In this document: one piece after another, positions 33,209-40,809 of the stretch
Layout: the number at the start of each line of letters is the position of its first letter
Numbering within the stretch: the stretch's first letter is position 1
From: an uncultured Collinsella sp.
Lineage (GTDB): Bacteria; Actinomycetota; Coriobacteriia; Coriobacteriales; Coriobacteriaceae
Direction of reading: 5' to 3'
Length of the DNA stretch: 64,000 nucleotides
NCBI GenBank assembly: GCA_959026535.1
Contig: CAUFMB010000005.1
Location: forward strand, 1-64,000
The notes under the pieces: model-generated
Databases searched by the model: none
What the model was told of the DNA's origin: nothing
Seen by the model: only the letters and a program-made list of their open reading frames with translations
Translations under genes and position numbers: made by a program

Positions 33209-35974
33209 TTACTCGGCGCTCTTGAGGGCGCCGACCATGTCGATCTTATTGAGAGTTCGGTTGGTGGCGAGGTTGACGATGATCGTAAAGCCGAAGGAAA
33301 GCACCACGGCAAGCACGTAGCTCAGCGGCTCGACTTCGACGTCAAAGTACAGCGACGGCATCTGCAGGATGTACGTAAAACTCTCGGCCAGCAAGCCGCC
33401 TAGCGGTACGCCCAGTGCGGCGCCAATCGCCGTGAGGATCAACGTCTCCTTGTTGACGTAGTGGTGCACCTCGCCGCGACGGAAGCCCAACACCTTAATG
33501 GTCGCCAGCTCGCGCTCGCGCTCGGAGATATTCGTGTTGGACAGCGTAAACACCACCACAAACGACAGGCACGCCGCCATAAAGGTCACGAGCACCACGA
33601 CCGAATTGATAATCGTAAAGTTCGCCTCATAGTTTTCCCAATGCTCGGCCGTACTCGAAATCGTAAGCCAACCGTCACTCTTAAGATTCTTGCTAAACGC
33701 AATCTGGTCGGCCGACGAACCCTTGAGCAGTACAAAGATGCCGTTAAGACGCGCGCTTCGGCCGAACGTGCGCTCATAGGTGCCCTGCGTCATGTAAAGC
33801 GTGTTGCCCAGATAGTTAAGCGAAATGTCGCTGACTTTGACCTTGGCAACATTGAGCGACGAATCCTGGACGTGAGCCGTATCGCCCGGCTGAATCCCCA
33901 GCACCAGCTGTGAACTTTTGCTCAGATACACGTCTCCGTCACGCAAAGGCAGCGGTTCTTTGGACTCATCCTCCAGACGCACGTAATCGCCCAAGTCACT
34001 CGTGCGGTCATCGGGCACCACGATCAGCTGCACAGTCTCGCTCTTGCCGCCAAATGTAAAGGTGACGTTGTCGGTCATAATCGGCAGCGTCGAAGTCACG
34101 GTCACGTTGGAATCATTGGACGCGCTGCGCCCATCCAATGCCGCGCACGTCTGTGAAAAATCGTCGGGATTGGCGACCGCCAGCAGATCGTAGCGCGTGA
34201 CGTGGCCGTACTGCTTGGGCGACAGCGCGACCGACGTATCACGAATGCCCATGCCGCAAATTACAAGCGCTGTGCAGCCCGCGATGCCAAAGATGGTCAT
34301 AAAGGCGCGCTTTTTGTAGCGGAATAGGTTGCGTGCAGCGACCTTGTTTAAGAAGCCCATGCGGCGCCAGATAAAGCCGATATGCTCGAGCAGAATGCGC
34401 GAGCCGGCGCGCGGGGCCTTGGGACGCATGAGCGAGGCTGGGGTCTCGGCCATCTCGTGGCGGCAGGCGATAATCGTAGCGCCCACCACGCCCACGGCAA
34501 ACAGCGCCACCGACACGAGTGAAGACACGATATCGTACGAAAGCAGCATCTGGGGCAGCGAGTACATGTCGTCGAACACCGTAAACAGGAACAGCGGCAG
34601 GCCCACAAATCCGATGATGTTGCCGAGCACGCCGCCGATCAGACACGCCCACAGCGAGTAGTCCACGTATTTGGACAGAATACGCCCACGTGAATAGCCG
34701 AGCGCCTTGTACAGGCCAATAAGCGTGCGCTCCTCCTCGACCATGCGCGTAGCGGTGGTAAGGCTGATGAGCACGGCGACGATAAAGAAGATAAACGGGA
34801 ACACCGTGGCGATGGCCTCAATTGACGAGCTATCGCTTTCCACGCTCGAGTAGCTTGCGATATTGCCGCGGTCCTGGATGTACCACGTACATTCGCCTAG
34901 ATCGGAAAGCTCGGCGCGGGCATCGGCGAATTGTTGGTTGGCGGCGGCGCGGCGCTGGTCCAACTCGGCCTGAGCTTGGACGCGCTCCTCGCTGCCCTCG
35001 GCCATACGGTCGATGTTGCCCTGTTCAATCCCAAAGAGCATATTCGCCTGGCGTTCGGCCGCATCTAAGCTTGCCGGCGTGTCAACCGTCAACTCCTGAG
35101 CACGTGCCTTCTCACGCTCCTCGCGGATCTTCTCGATATTGCCCTTGACCTCGTTGATCTTTGTCGTGTAGGCGTCCGAATAGGAGCTGAGGCTCTTGGC
35201 TCCCTCGACGATCACGTGGACCGAGGAGTAGGAAGAAGATGTCGCGGCGTCCTCGTTCACATAGAACTTATAGTCCGCAGCCGAAGCAGCGCGAAAGGCG
35301 TTGACTGTCGAGTCGGAGCTCACGTCGGTGGGATCGAGGACCTCGGCCGTAATGGTGTAATCGCCCGCGGCAAACTGGTCCTTGGCACTTTGGTTCGACG
35401 AGCTCGCGTCATTGGCGGCAAAACTCACCGTATCGCCGAGCTTTTTGCCCGAAGCCTTCAGGAACTTCGAAGTCACCGCGACCTCATCGGCGCTCTCGGG
35501 CAAATCGCCGTTCACGAGCACCGGCTGATCGATGTTCTCCTTGGAGAGACTTTGCACGACCACGCGCTCGCGCGCTGTGCCCACGGCGGTGTAGGCGGTC
35601 TCGGTGTAGATACCCTCGGCCGTCTCGACGCCGTCGACCTCTTGGATAGCCGCAAGATCGTCGCGCGTAAGGCCATAGGTCGACTGCACGTTAATGTCAT
35701 AGACATTCTGCTGGTCAAAATAGGCGTCGACCGAATCGCGCAAATCTTCGCAGCCTGCCTTAAGACCGCACATCACGCTCACGCCAAGCGCGGTGATGAT
35801 CACGATAGATAAGAAGCGCTTAAGACTGCCGCGGATTGTACGGTAGATGCCACGGCGAAAAACCGTCGGCACCATATCGTTTGAGCTCTGAGCGGTGCGG
35901 TAGGTCGCAAACTCCCGGTCGCGACCCGCGCGCTCCGTATCGTGGTTTTGGCTGTTTTGGCGGTCCTGGTCCAT
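33209..35974 (-). CDS. FtsX-type ABC transporter permease
   Basis: A 921-residue permease of the FtsX/MacB fold with two FtsX domains. One hydrophobic helix near residues 40-60 is followed by a large extracytoplasmic region (about 60-380) that contains a helical, charged segment (IEKIREEREKARAQEL). Three helices follow near 390-520 (FPFIFFIVAVLISLTT), then a second outside region, and a final three-helix block (VVLVTFMAACLSFVVVFTL onward). Such proteins work with a MacB-like ATPase, often for peptides, lipids or lipoproteins. The gene begins within a few bases of the ATPase stop: a GTG at 35986 overlaps it and the ATG at 35974 follows. The cargo is unknown. Confidence 0.87.
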   Translation of the reverse strand: MDQDRQNSQNHDTERAGRDREFATYRTAQSSNDMVPTVFRRGIYRTIRGSLKRFLSIVIITALGVSVMCGLKAGCEDLRDSVDAYFDQQNVYDINVQSTYGLTRDDLAAIQEVDGVETAEGIYTETAYTAVGTARERVVVQSLSKENIDQPVLVNGDLPESADEVAVTSKFLKASGKKLGDTVSFAANDASSSNQSAKDQFAAGDYTITAEVLDPTDVSSDSTVNAFRAASAADYKFYVNEDAATSSSYSSVHVIVEGAKSLSSYSDAYTTKINEVKGNIEKIREEREKARAQELTVDTPASLDAAERQANMLFGIEQGNIDRMAEGSEERVQAQAELDQRRAAANQQFADARAELSDLGECTWYIQDRGNIASYSSVESDSSSIEAIATVFPFIFFIVAVLISLTTATRMVEEERTLIGLYKALGYSRGRILSKYVDYSLWACLIGGVLGNIIGFVGLPLFLFTVFDDMYSLPQMLLSYDIVSSLVSVALFAVGVVGATIIACRHEMAETPASLMRPKAPRAGSRILLEHIGFIWRRMGFLNKVAARNLFRYKKRAFMTIFGIAGCTALVICGMGIRDTSVALSPKQYGHVTRYDLLAVANPDDFSQTCAALDGRSASNDSNVTVTSTLPIMTDNVTFTFGGKSETVQLIVVPDDRTSDLGDYVRLEDESKEPLPLRDGDVYLSKSSQLVLGIQPGDTAHVQDSSLNVAKVKVSDISLNYLGNTLYMTQGTYERTFGRSARLNGIFVLLKGSSADQIAFSKNLKSDGWLTISSTAEHWENYEANFTIINSVVVLVTFMAACLSFVVVFTLSNTNISERERELATIKVLGFRRGEVHHYVNKETLILTAIGAALGVPLGGLLAESFTYILQMPSLYFDVEVEPLSYVLAVVLSFGFTIIVNLATNRTLNKIDMVGALKSAE

Positions 35975-35979
35975 GGGCG

Positions 35980-36681
35980 CTACCACTCGATCGTCTCGAT
36001 AGGCACGGGATTTTGCTGGACCGTCTCGCTCTCCACGCGACCACTCTTAAAGCGGATCAGGCGATCGGCCATGGGCGCGAGCGCGGAGTTGTGCGTGATG
36101 ATAATGACCGTAATGCCCTGCTTGCGGCAGGTATCCTGCAGCAGCTGCAAGATCTGCTTGCCGGTTTTATAGTCGAGCGCGCCCGTGGGCTCGTCGCATA
36201 AAAGAAGCTTGGGGTTCTTGGCCAGTGCGCGGGCAATGGACACGCGCTGCTGCTCGCCGCCCGAAAGCTGCGCGGGGAAGTTGGCGAGGCGCTCGCCCAG
36301 GCCAACCTGGCGAAGCGTCTGTTCGGCATCGAGCGAATCGGGGCAGATCTGAGCTGCAAGCTCAACGTTTTCGAGCGCCGTCAGGTTGGGAACCAGATTG
36401 TAGAACTGGAAGACAAAGCCGACGTCGGCACGGCGGTATTCCACGAGCTGCGCCTCGTTGGCGGAGCTCACGTCGCGCCCATCCACCGTCACGGTGCCGG
36501 AGGTTACCGTATCCATGCCGCCCAGGATGTTGAGCGCCGTGGTCTTGCCGGCACCCGAGGCGCCCAGGATAATGGCGAGCTCACCGCGCTCAACGGTAAA
36601 GCTCGCGCCGTCGAGCGCATGAATGCGGGCATCGCCCTCGCCGTACGCCTTGATGACGTCTTTGAATTCGATATAAGCCAT
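35980..36681 (-). CDS. ABC transporter ATP-binding protein (MacB/LolD type)
   Basis: A 233-residue ATPase partner of the FtsX-type permease. Walker A is GASGAGKTT (about residues 36-44), the Q-loop is in FVFQFYNLVP, the signature is LSGGEQQR, Walker B is LLLCDEPTGALD, and the switch histidine is in IIITHNSALA. The LLLCDEPTGALD form is typical of the lipoprotein/antimicrobial-peptide exporter class, which often acts by mechanotransmission. It is the first gene of a two-gene operon. A dispersed repeat copy lies about 60 bases upstream of its start. Confidence 0.92.
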   Translation of the reverse strand: MAYIEFKDVIKAYGEGDARIHALDGASFTVERGELAIILGASGAGKTTALNILGGMDTVTSGTVTVDGRDVSSANEAQLVEYRRADVGFVFQFYNLVPNLTALENVELAAQICPDSLDAEQTLRQVGLGERLANFPAQLSGGEQQRVSIARALAKNPKLLLCDEPTGALDYKTGKQILQLLQDTCRKQGITVIIITHNSALAPMADRLIRFKSGRVESETVQQNPVPIETIEW

Positions 36682-36735
36682 CGATTAATTCCCATCTGGT
36701 CGGATAACTCTTTAGTATTACCCATTTCGCACCGA

Positions 36736-36771
36736 CCAAAAAGGGACAGGTTTATTTTGGCAGGTTTTATA
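36736..36771. repeat. Dispersed GGGACAG-type repeat, copy 3 (reverse)
   Basis: Reverse complement of the sequence at 17418 and 27354, with arms reduced to CCAAAA/TTTTGG. It lies between divergent genes. Confidence 0.7.
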
Positions 36772-36882
36772 TGGGGAAACGACAGCCATAGATTAGGAGC
36801 CGGGGAGGCAGAGAAATCATCGACGGCGTCAGGCCGACCGCCAAACACAACGCGCGTATCTCTATCTGTCAGCCGAATTATT

Positions 36883-36896
36883 CGAACAGCTGTTCG
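36883..36896. promoter_or_regulatory. LexA-type SOS box
   Basis: CGAACAGCTGTTCG matches the Gram-positive LexA consensus CGAAC-N4-GTTCG exactly and is a full palindrome. TATGAT lies at 36901-36906, 4 bases downstream, as a candidate -10, so LexA binding would cover the promoter. It is 57 bases before the GyrI-like gene. Confidence 0.7.
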
Positions 36897-36952
36897 TTTC
36901 TATGATATGATTCCACTATCTAAGCAGGCCAATACGCAGAAAGGCGGCCAAC

Positions 36953-37591
36953 ATGGCGTTCGACTTTAAGAAGGAATGCAAGGAGCTCTACAAACCTGCA
37001 AGCAAGCCGAGTATCGTAACTGTCCCGCCTATGAGCTACGTTGCCGTTCGCGGAAAGGGCGACCCAAATACCGAAGGTGGCGAGTATCAAAACGCCCTGC
37101 CACTGCTTTACGGCATCGCCTATACCGTCAAGATGTCGAAGAAAGGCTCAAGGAGTATCGAGGGCTATTTCGACTTTGTAGTACCGCCGCTCGAGGGATT
37201 CTGGTGGCAAGACTCCCCGAGCGGCGACATCGATTATGTACGCAAGGACGATTTCAACTTTATCTCGTGCATCCGCCTGCCCGATTTCGTCAGCCGAGAT
37301 GATTTTGACTGGGCAGTCGCGGAAGCCACGACCAAAAAGAAACTGGACTTTTCTGCCGTCGAGCTGCTTAAAGTTGACGAGGGTCTCTGCGTTCAATGCA
37401 TGCATACCGGACCCTATGACAGCGAGCCGGCAACCGTAGACGCTATGTATGAATACGCGACCGAGCAGGGCTATTCCCCCGACTTCTCAGACACCCGCTT
37501 ACATCACGAAATCTATCTCTCCGATCCGCGCAAATGTGCACCGGAGAAACTTAAGACTGTGGTTCGTCATCCTATCAAGCGCGCTGAATAG
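36953..37591 (+). CDS. GyrI-like small-molecule-binding domain protein
   Basis: A 212-residue stand-alone GyrI-like/AraC effector-binding protein. The fold is a duplicated SHS2 barrel that binds small hydrophobic molecules. VTVPPMSYVAVRGKGDPN is the usual opening, followed by LPLLYGIAYTVKM, YFDFVVPPLEGFWW, and the second half LCVQCMHTGPYDSEPATVDAM. There is no DNA-binding domain. Members range from SbmC/GyrI, which protects gyrase in E. coli and is itself SOS-controlled, to drug-binding and hydrolase forms. The LexA-type box upstream makes a DNA-damage role plausible here. AAAGGCGG lies upstream of the ATG. Confidence 0.83.
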   Translation: MAFDFKKECKELYKPASKPSIVTVPPMSYVAVRGKGDPNTEGGEYQNALPLLYGIAYTVKMSKKGSRSIEGYFDFVVPPLEGFWWQDSPSGDIDYVRKDDFNFISCIRLPDFVSRDDFDWAVAEATTKKKLDFSAVELLKVDEGLCVQCMHTGPYDSEPATVDAMYEYATEQGYSPDFSDTRLHHEIYLSDPRKCAPEKLKTVVRHPIKRAE

Positions 37592-37664
37592 CATGGAGCG
37601 TCATTTCACGCGCTAGGTTTTAAGCCAGCCAACCAGCCGCCTCCTAGACCGTCCGGTAATTATC

Positions 37665-37691
37665 TTGACGCGGCCCGTCGCATCTTATAAG
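37665..37691 (+). promoter_or_regulatory. Candidate promoter for the Abi-associated RNA
   Basis: TTGACG (37665-37670) and TATAAG (37686-37691) with a 15-base spacer, slightly short. Transcription would start just before the pseudoknot-forming sequence at 37706. Evidence is position and motif only. Confidence 0.4.
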
Positions 37692-37705
37692 TTTGTTTTG
37701 CTAAA

Positions 37706-37760
37706 GCTGGAAAGCCTCTCAACGATGCGCAACTCCAGCCCTTTTTCTATCAAGAGGCTT
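37706..37760 (+). ncRNA. Pseudoknot RNA ahead of an Abi_2 gene (abiF-RNA-like)
   Basis: Stem 1 pairs GCTGGA (37706-37711) with TCCAGC (37734-37739) and is followed by CCTTTTTC, which resembles a terminator. The loop of stem 1 carries AAGCCTCT (37712-37719), which pairs perfectly with AGAGGCTT (37753-37760) just before the Abi start codon. That topology is an H-type pseudoknot, and its second stem covers the AGAGG ribosome site. Structured RNAs are known upstream of abiF (Abi_2) genes. I assign this as a likely member from layout, without a covariance search. Confidence 0.6.
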
Positions 37761-37762
37761 AA

Positions 37763-38110
37763 ATGAAATACCGGAAGTCGCGGATATCCATCAACGAACA
37801 GATAGCACTATTGACAGAAAACAAGGGTCTTAAGTGCTCTGATCAAAACGAACTCGAGCGAGCTTTGGTCGAAGTCGGCCACTACAAACTGTCGGCCTAC
37901 TGGTTTCCCTGCAAAACCAAATGCAAGTCCGGGATTACCATCTTTCGCGAAGGCACAACATTCGAAACCATCATCTACACGTATGAATTTGACCGAGCCC
38001 TCCGGCAGTTAATGTTTGATGCGGTCGACAGAATTGAGATCTACCTCAGAAGCAGAATTGCCTATCTTGCCTCTGAGGAACGCGGGCCTTTCTGTTACCC
38101 AGATGTCGCC
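37763..38110 (+). pseudogene. Abi_2 (AbiF/AbiD) abortive-infection gene, 3'-truncated
   Basis: The first 115 or so codons match the N-terminal part of Abi_2 proteins: SRISINEQIALLTENKG, then LVEVGHYKLSAYWFPCK, YEFDRALRQLMFDAVDRIEIYLRSRIAY and GPFCYPD. Full-length members have about 300 residues, so the C-terminal two thirds are gone. The reading frame stays open for hundreds of codons beyond, but this is only the reverse of ogt and shows no family similarity. At about 38100-38113 the sequence switches to a chloride-channel fragment in another frame. The gene is therefore broken by a deletion or rearrangement. In the family, toxins of this kind give phage resistance together with an upstream RNA, which is still present here. 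Confidence 0.75.
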
Positions 38111-38112
38111 AT

Positions 38113-38325
38113 AACGAGGCTCAACTCGGCATGCCCATCGCGCTTTGCGCCGCGCTGGGATACGCCGCCGTCTTTGGCAGCGCCACCAATACGCTGCTCG
38201 CGCCGATCCTTATTGGCTGCGAAGTCTTCGGCTTTGGCGACTTGCCGAAGTTCTTTATTGTCTGCGTCGTGGCTTACCTGTTCAACATGGATAAGTCGAT
38301 CTACGCCCTGCAAAAGCGGGCGTAG
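38113..38325 (+). pseudogene. C-terminal remnant of a ClC-type chloride channel/antiporter
   Basis: About 70 codons in frame resemble the end of the membrane domain of ClC proteins: LGYAAVFGSATNTLLAPILIGCEVFG is split here as LGYAAVFGSATNT and LLAPILIGCEVFG, with FFIVCVVAYLFNM and a terminal ALQKRA after it. Full ClC proteins have over 400 residues, so more than 80 percent is missing. It begins directly at the Abi_2 breakpoint, which means a deletion joined two unrelated genes. The internal ATG at 38131 could allow translation of 64 residues, but function is not expected. Confidence 0.72.
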
Positions 38326-38389
38326 ATGGATGTCCAAGCAGGTGGTCTCAACCGGAAACGGCGTCTTGGCTATGCAAAGTGCTCGAACG

Positions 38390-38968
38390 TTATTCCTCGT
38401 ACGCGCCCTCAAGCCGAAGCAGCCACTCCTTGCGATCAAGCCCGCCGGCATATCCGTTAAGCGAGCCGTCGGCGGCAACCACGCGATGGCACGGCACGAT
38501 AATCGAAATGGGATTGCGTGCAACCGCAGCCCCCACGGCACGTGGGGACACAACAGGAGCCTCGTTTCCCGGCACACGATGTCGAGCCGCAACACGCTGG
38601 GCGATCTCACCATACGTAGCGACCTCGCCACGCGGGATAGAAAGCAGCTCAAACCAAACCTCGCGCTGAAACGCCGTACCAATCATATGCAACGGCGGCG
38701 TAAACCGAGGCTCCTGCCCCGCAAAATAAGCATTCAGCCACGCCCAAGAACGCTCAAGCACCGAAGAAGCCGCGCCATTTGCCGGACTCACCGACGACAT
38801 GCCACCAGTACCGGAAACCGCGTCGGCGCCTTCAACATGTTCGGAGTCTTCCCGGAGAAGCGTGGAGCCAAAATGCTCCTGCCCCTCAAACCAAAGCCCC
38901 GTCAGACCGCGGCCATCAGCGGCAAGCAGGATTTCGCCCAAAGGCGAAGCAAACGTCGTCGTGACCAC
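38390..38968 (-). CDS. ogt: Methylated-DNA-protein-cysteine methyltransferase
   Basis: A 192-residue O6-alkylguanine-DNA alkyltransferase, a suicide repair protein that moves alkyl groups from DNA to its own cysteine. The active site is IIVPCHRVV (near residue 160), preceded by RGEVATYGEIA and the recognition helix AVGAAVARNP, and followed by GYAGGLDRKEWLL. A low-complexity insert of about 40 residues (HVEGADAVSGTGG and on) lies between the N-terminal domain and the catalytic domain. AAAGGAG lies upstream of the start. The leader carries a nested hairpin (39035-39120). Confidence 0.9.
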   Translation of the reverse strand: MVTTTFASPLGEILLAADGRGLTGLWFEGQEHFGSTLLREDSEHVEGADAVSGTGGMSSVSPANGAASSVLERSWAWLNAYFAGQEPRFTPPLHMIGTAFQREVWFELLSIPRGEVATYGEIAQRVAARHRVPGNEAPVVSPRAVGAAVARNPISIIVPCHRVVAADGSLNGYAGGLDRKEWLLRLEGAYEE

Positions 38969-39034
38969 CAGCGTCTCCTTTCAAAACTCCGCACCATAAT
39001 ACCGCGAATTGTGCAGACAACCTCGCAGATACGT

Positions 39035-39120
39035 CCGGACAGACTCGATTGTCCAAGAGAGGGCGTTTTCCCTCTCAATATCGGCCGATACCGAGTCGCA
39101 ACGCCCAAAACGATGTCCGG
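39035..39120. repeat. Nested three-stem palindrome upstream of ogt
   Basis: CCGGACA (39035-39041) pairs with 39114-39120, GACTCG (39042-39047) with 39092-39097, and GAGAGGG (39057-39063) with 39070-39076 around CGTTTT. It lies 67 bases ahead of the ogt start and is the first of three palindromes stacked in the 641-base gap 38969-39609. Confidence 0.65.
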
Positions 39121-39126
39121 CAAAAA

Positions 39127-39308
39127 CGAAGGTGAATGGTTTTCCGAGAAGTGAACGAGTAAAACTAGGGCCCCGAAGCATCCGCATTTTTTGACTGCAA
39201 AACAGCAGGATTCATGCGATAAAACCGCAGGAAATGGCGGCAAAAATATGCCAATGCTTCAAGGGTCCAAAATAGGTCGTTCACTTCTCGGAAAACCATT
39301 CACCTTCG
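39127..39308. repeat. Long palindrome, 32-bp perfect arms
   Basis: Arms 39127-39158 and 39277-39308 match perfectly (core TGGTTTTCCGAGAAGTG). Further in, GAAGCAT pairs with ATGCTTC, and GCATTTTTTG with CAAAAATATGC. The apical loop contains AAAACAGCAGG and AAAACCGCAGG, as in the element at 2397-2525. No gene is visible inside. Confidence 0.85.
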
Positions 39309-39464
39309 ATTCGGCCCCACCCCAAAGTCCCCGCAGGCAGCAGGCGCGAAGCGCCGAGGCCGCCGCCGGGACCAGGGCCCGCAACAGCCACGTGCCCCCA
39401 CATCAGCCCAGCAGTCCCAACCGACAACGGCCCCATCGCAGGCCGCTCGTAGCAGCGTCATCGC

Positions 39465-39594
39465 AGGCGGGGGCCGGGCTTGGTTTTCAGAACACTCCGC
39501 AGACCAGTGTGGCGCCTTGTCCGTGGCTCCGAAGGAGCAGGACAAGGCGCCACACATGGTCGAGGACGTTCTGAAAACTAAGCCCGGCCCCCGC
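39465..39594. repeat. Long palindromic element C (conserved internal loop)
   Basis: Outer arms of 28 bp (39465-39492 and 39567-39594, one G-T pair). CCGCA (39496-39500) faces GAGGACG (39561-39567); the covarying helix here is GACC/GGTC; the inner stem is 16 bp (39506-39521 and 39539-39554), capped by GCTCC-GAA-GGAGC plus A. It lies 16 bases beyond the asd stop. Confidence 0.85.
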
Positions 39595-39609
39595 CGGACA
39601 GGCCCACCG

Positions 39610-40635
39610 CTACTCGCAGAGCAGCTTGGCGATCTGGACGGCGTTGGTTGCCGCGCCCTTACGGATTTGGTCGCCGCAGCACCAGAAGGTGATACCGCGC
39701 GCAGCCTCGGGGTTCGAGATGTCGCGGCGCACGCGACCGACCCAGATCAGGTCCTGGTCGGACGTATCCATCGGCATGGGGAAGCGATCGTGCGCATCCT
39801 CGGCGCTCATGTCGTCAACCAGCTTCACGCCTGGAGCGGCAGCCAGCGCAGCACGAGCCTCCTCGACCGTAATATCGCGCTCGAACTCGAGTGTAATGCT
39901 CTCGGAGTGCGAGCGCAGCACGGGCACGCGCACGCAGGTGCAGTTCACGCGCAGCTCGGGCAGGTGCATGATCTTGCGGCCCTCGTTCTGCAGCTTCATC
40001 TCCTCGGAGGTAAAGCCCTCCTCCTTGACGCCGCCAATTTGCGGAATCAGGTTACTCGCCAGCTGGGCAGCAAACGCGCGCGGCTCGGGAATCTCCTCGC
40101 CACGGCCCAGGGCGGCCAGCTGAGCCTCGAGCTCGGCCATACCGGGGGCGCCAGCACCCGAAGCCGCCTGGTACGTCGAGACGATCATGCGCTTTACGCC
40201 GGCAAGCTGATGCAGCGGCCACGTGGGAACCAGGCCGATGATGGTCGCGCAGTTGGGGTTGGCGATAAGACCATGATGCCACTTGATATCGTCGGCATTG
40301 ATCTCGGGCACGACCAGCGGCACCTCGGGATCCATGCGGAAGGCATGGCTGTTGTCGACTACGACGGCGCCGCGCTTGACGGCCTCGGGCAGCAGCTCCT
40401 TCGCGATATCGTCGCCGGCGGCTCCGAGCACAATATCACAGCCCTCAAAGGCCTCGGGGCAAGCCTCTTCGATCACGATCTGCTCGCCGCGGAACTCAAC
40501 GGTCTTGCCCGCGGAGCGTGCACTTGCCAACAGCTTGAGCTTGCCGACCGGGAACTCCTGCTCGTTGAGGCACTCGAGCATCTGGGTGCCCACGGCTCCC
40601 GTCGCGCCCAAAATAGCAACCGTGTACTGTTTCAT
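39610..40635 (-). CDS. asd: Aspartate-semialdehyde dehydrogenase
   Basis: A 341-residue enzyme that reduces aspartyl phosphate to aspartate semialdehyde, the second step of the aspartate pathway leading to lysine, methionine and threonine. NADP-binding GATGAVG lies at residues 9-15, the catalytic cysteine is in NPNCATI, STYQAASGAG and the histidine in LRSHSESI complete the active site. Start at the ATG at 40635 with GGGGGAAG; upstream codons are not conserved in character. It follows lysC on the same strand but behind hairpin terminators, so it may have its own promoter in the 174-base gap. Confidence 0.94.
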   Translation of the reverse strand: MKQYTVAILGATGAVGTQMLECLNEQEFPVGKLKLLASARSAGKTVEFRGEQIVIEEACPEAFEGCDIVLGAAGDDIAKELLPEAVKRGAVVVDNSHAFRMDPEVPLVVPEINADDIKWHHGLIANPNCATIIGLVPTWPLHQLAGVKRMIVSTYQAASGAGAPGMAELEAQLAALGRGEEIPEPRAFAAQLASNLIPQIGGVKEEGFTSEEMKLQNEGRKIMHLPELRVNCTCVRVPVLRSHSESITLEFERDITVEEARAALAAAPGVKLVDDMSAEDAHDRFPMPMDTSDQDLIWVGRVRRDISNPEAARGITFWCCGDQIRKGAATNAVQIAKLLCE

Positions 40636-40709
40636 GCTTCCCCCTTTAAAGGTTTTGGCTTTTGCCCGCACGCCGAGCAGGCTGATTATTGTTGCCAGTG
40701 TATACAAGA

Positions 40710-40795
40710 ACGGGGCAGGCACGAAACCCGCCCCGTCGAAACGAAACCGAAACGAAACGCCCCGCGCTAGATTTTTGGCACTTGTCCCAAAAATC
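40710..40795 (-). terminator. Tandem hairpins between lysC and asd
   Basis: Just after the lysC stop, GATTTTTGG pairs with CCAAAAATC (40770-40795). A second stem pairs ACGGGGC with GCCCCGT (40710-40736). Between them is a short GAAAC tandem tract (40737-40758). Together they probably end or attenuate lysC transcription before asd. Confidence 0.65.
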
Positions 40796-40809
40796 CACCG
40801 GGATAGCAG

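Noticed and set aside
32873..33403. Plus-strand open frame in the gap after pfkA
   Set aside because: It covers two palindromes and runs into the antisense of the permease gene; no ribosome site or recognisable protein.
38110..39154. Continuation of the Abi_2 reading frame for another 350 codons
   Set aside because: The sequence is the reverse complement of ogt and of palindromes, is very basic, and has no family similarity; the open frame is accidental.
40737..40758. GAAAC tandem tract as a CRISPR-like or VNTR array
   Set aside because: Only about four imperfect 5-6 base units; no spacers.
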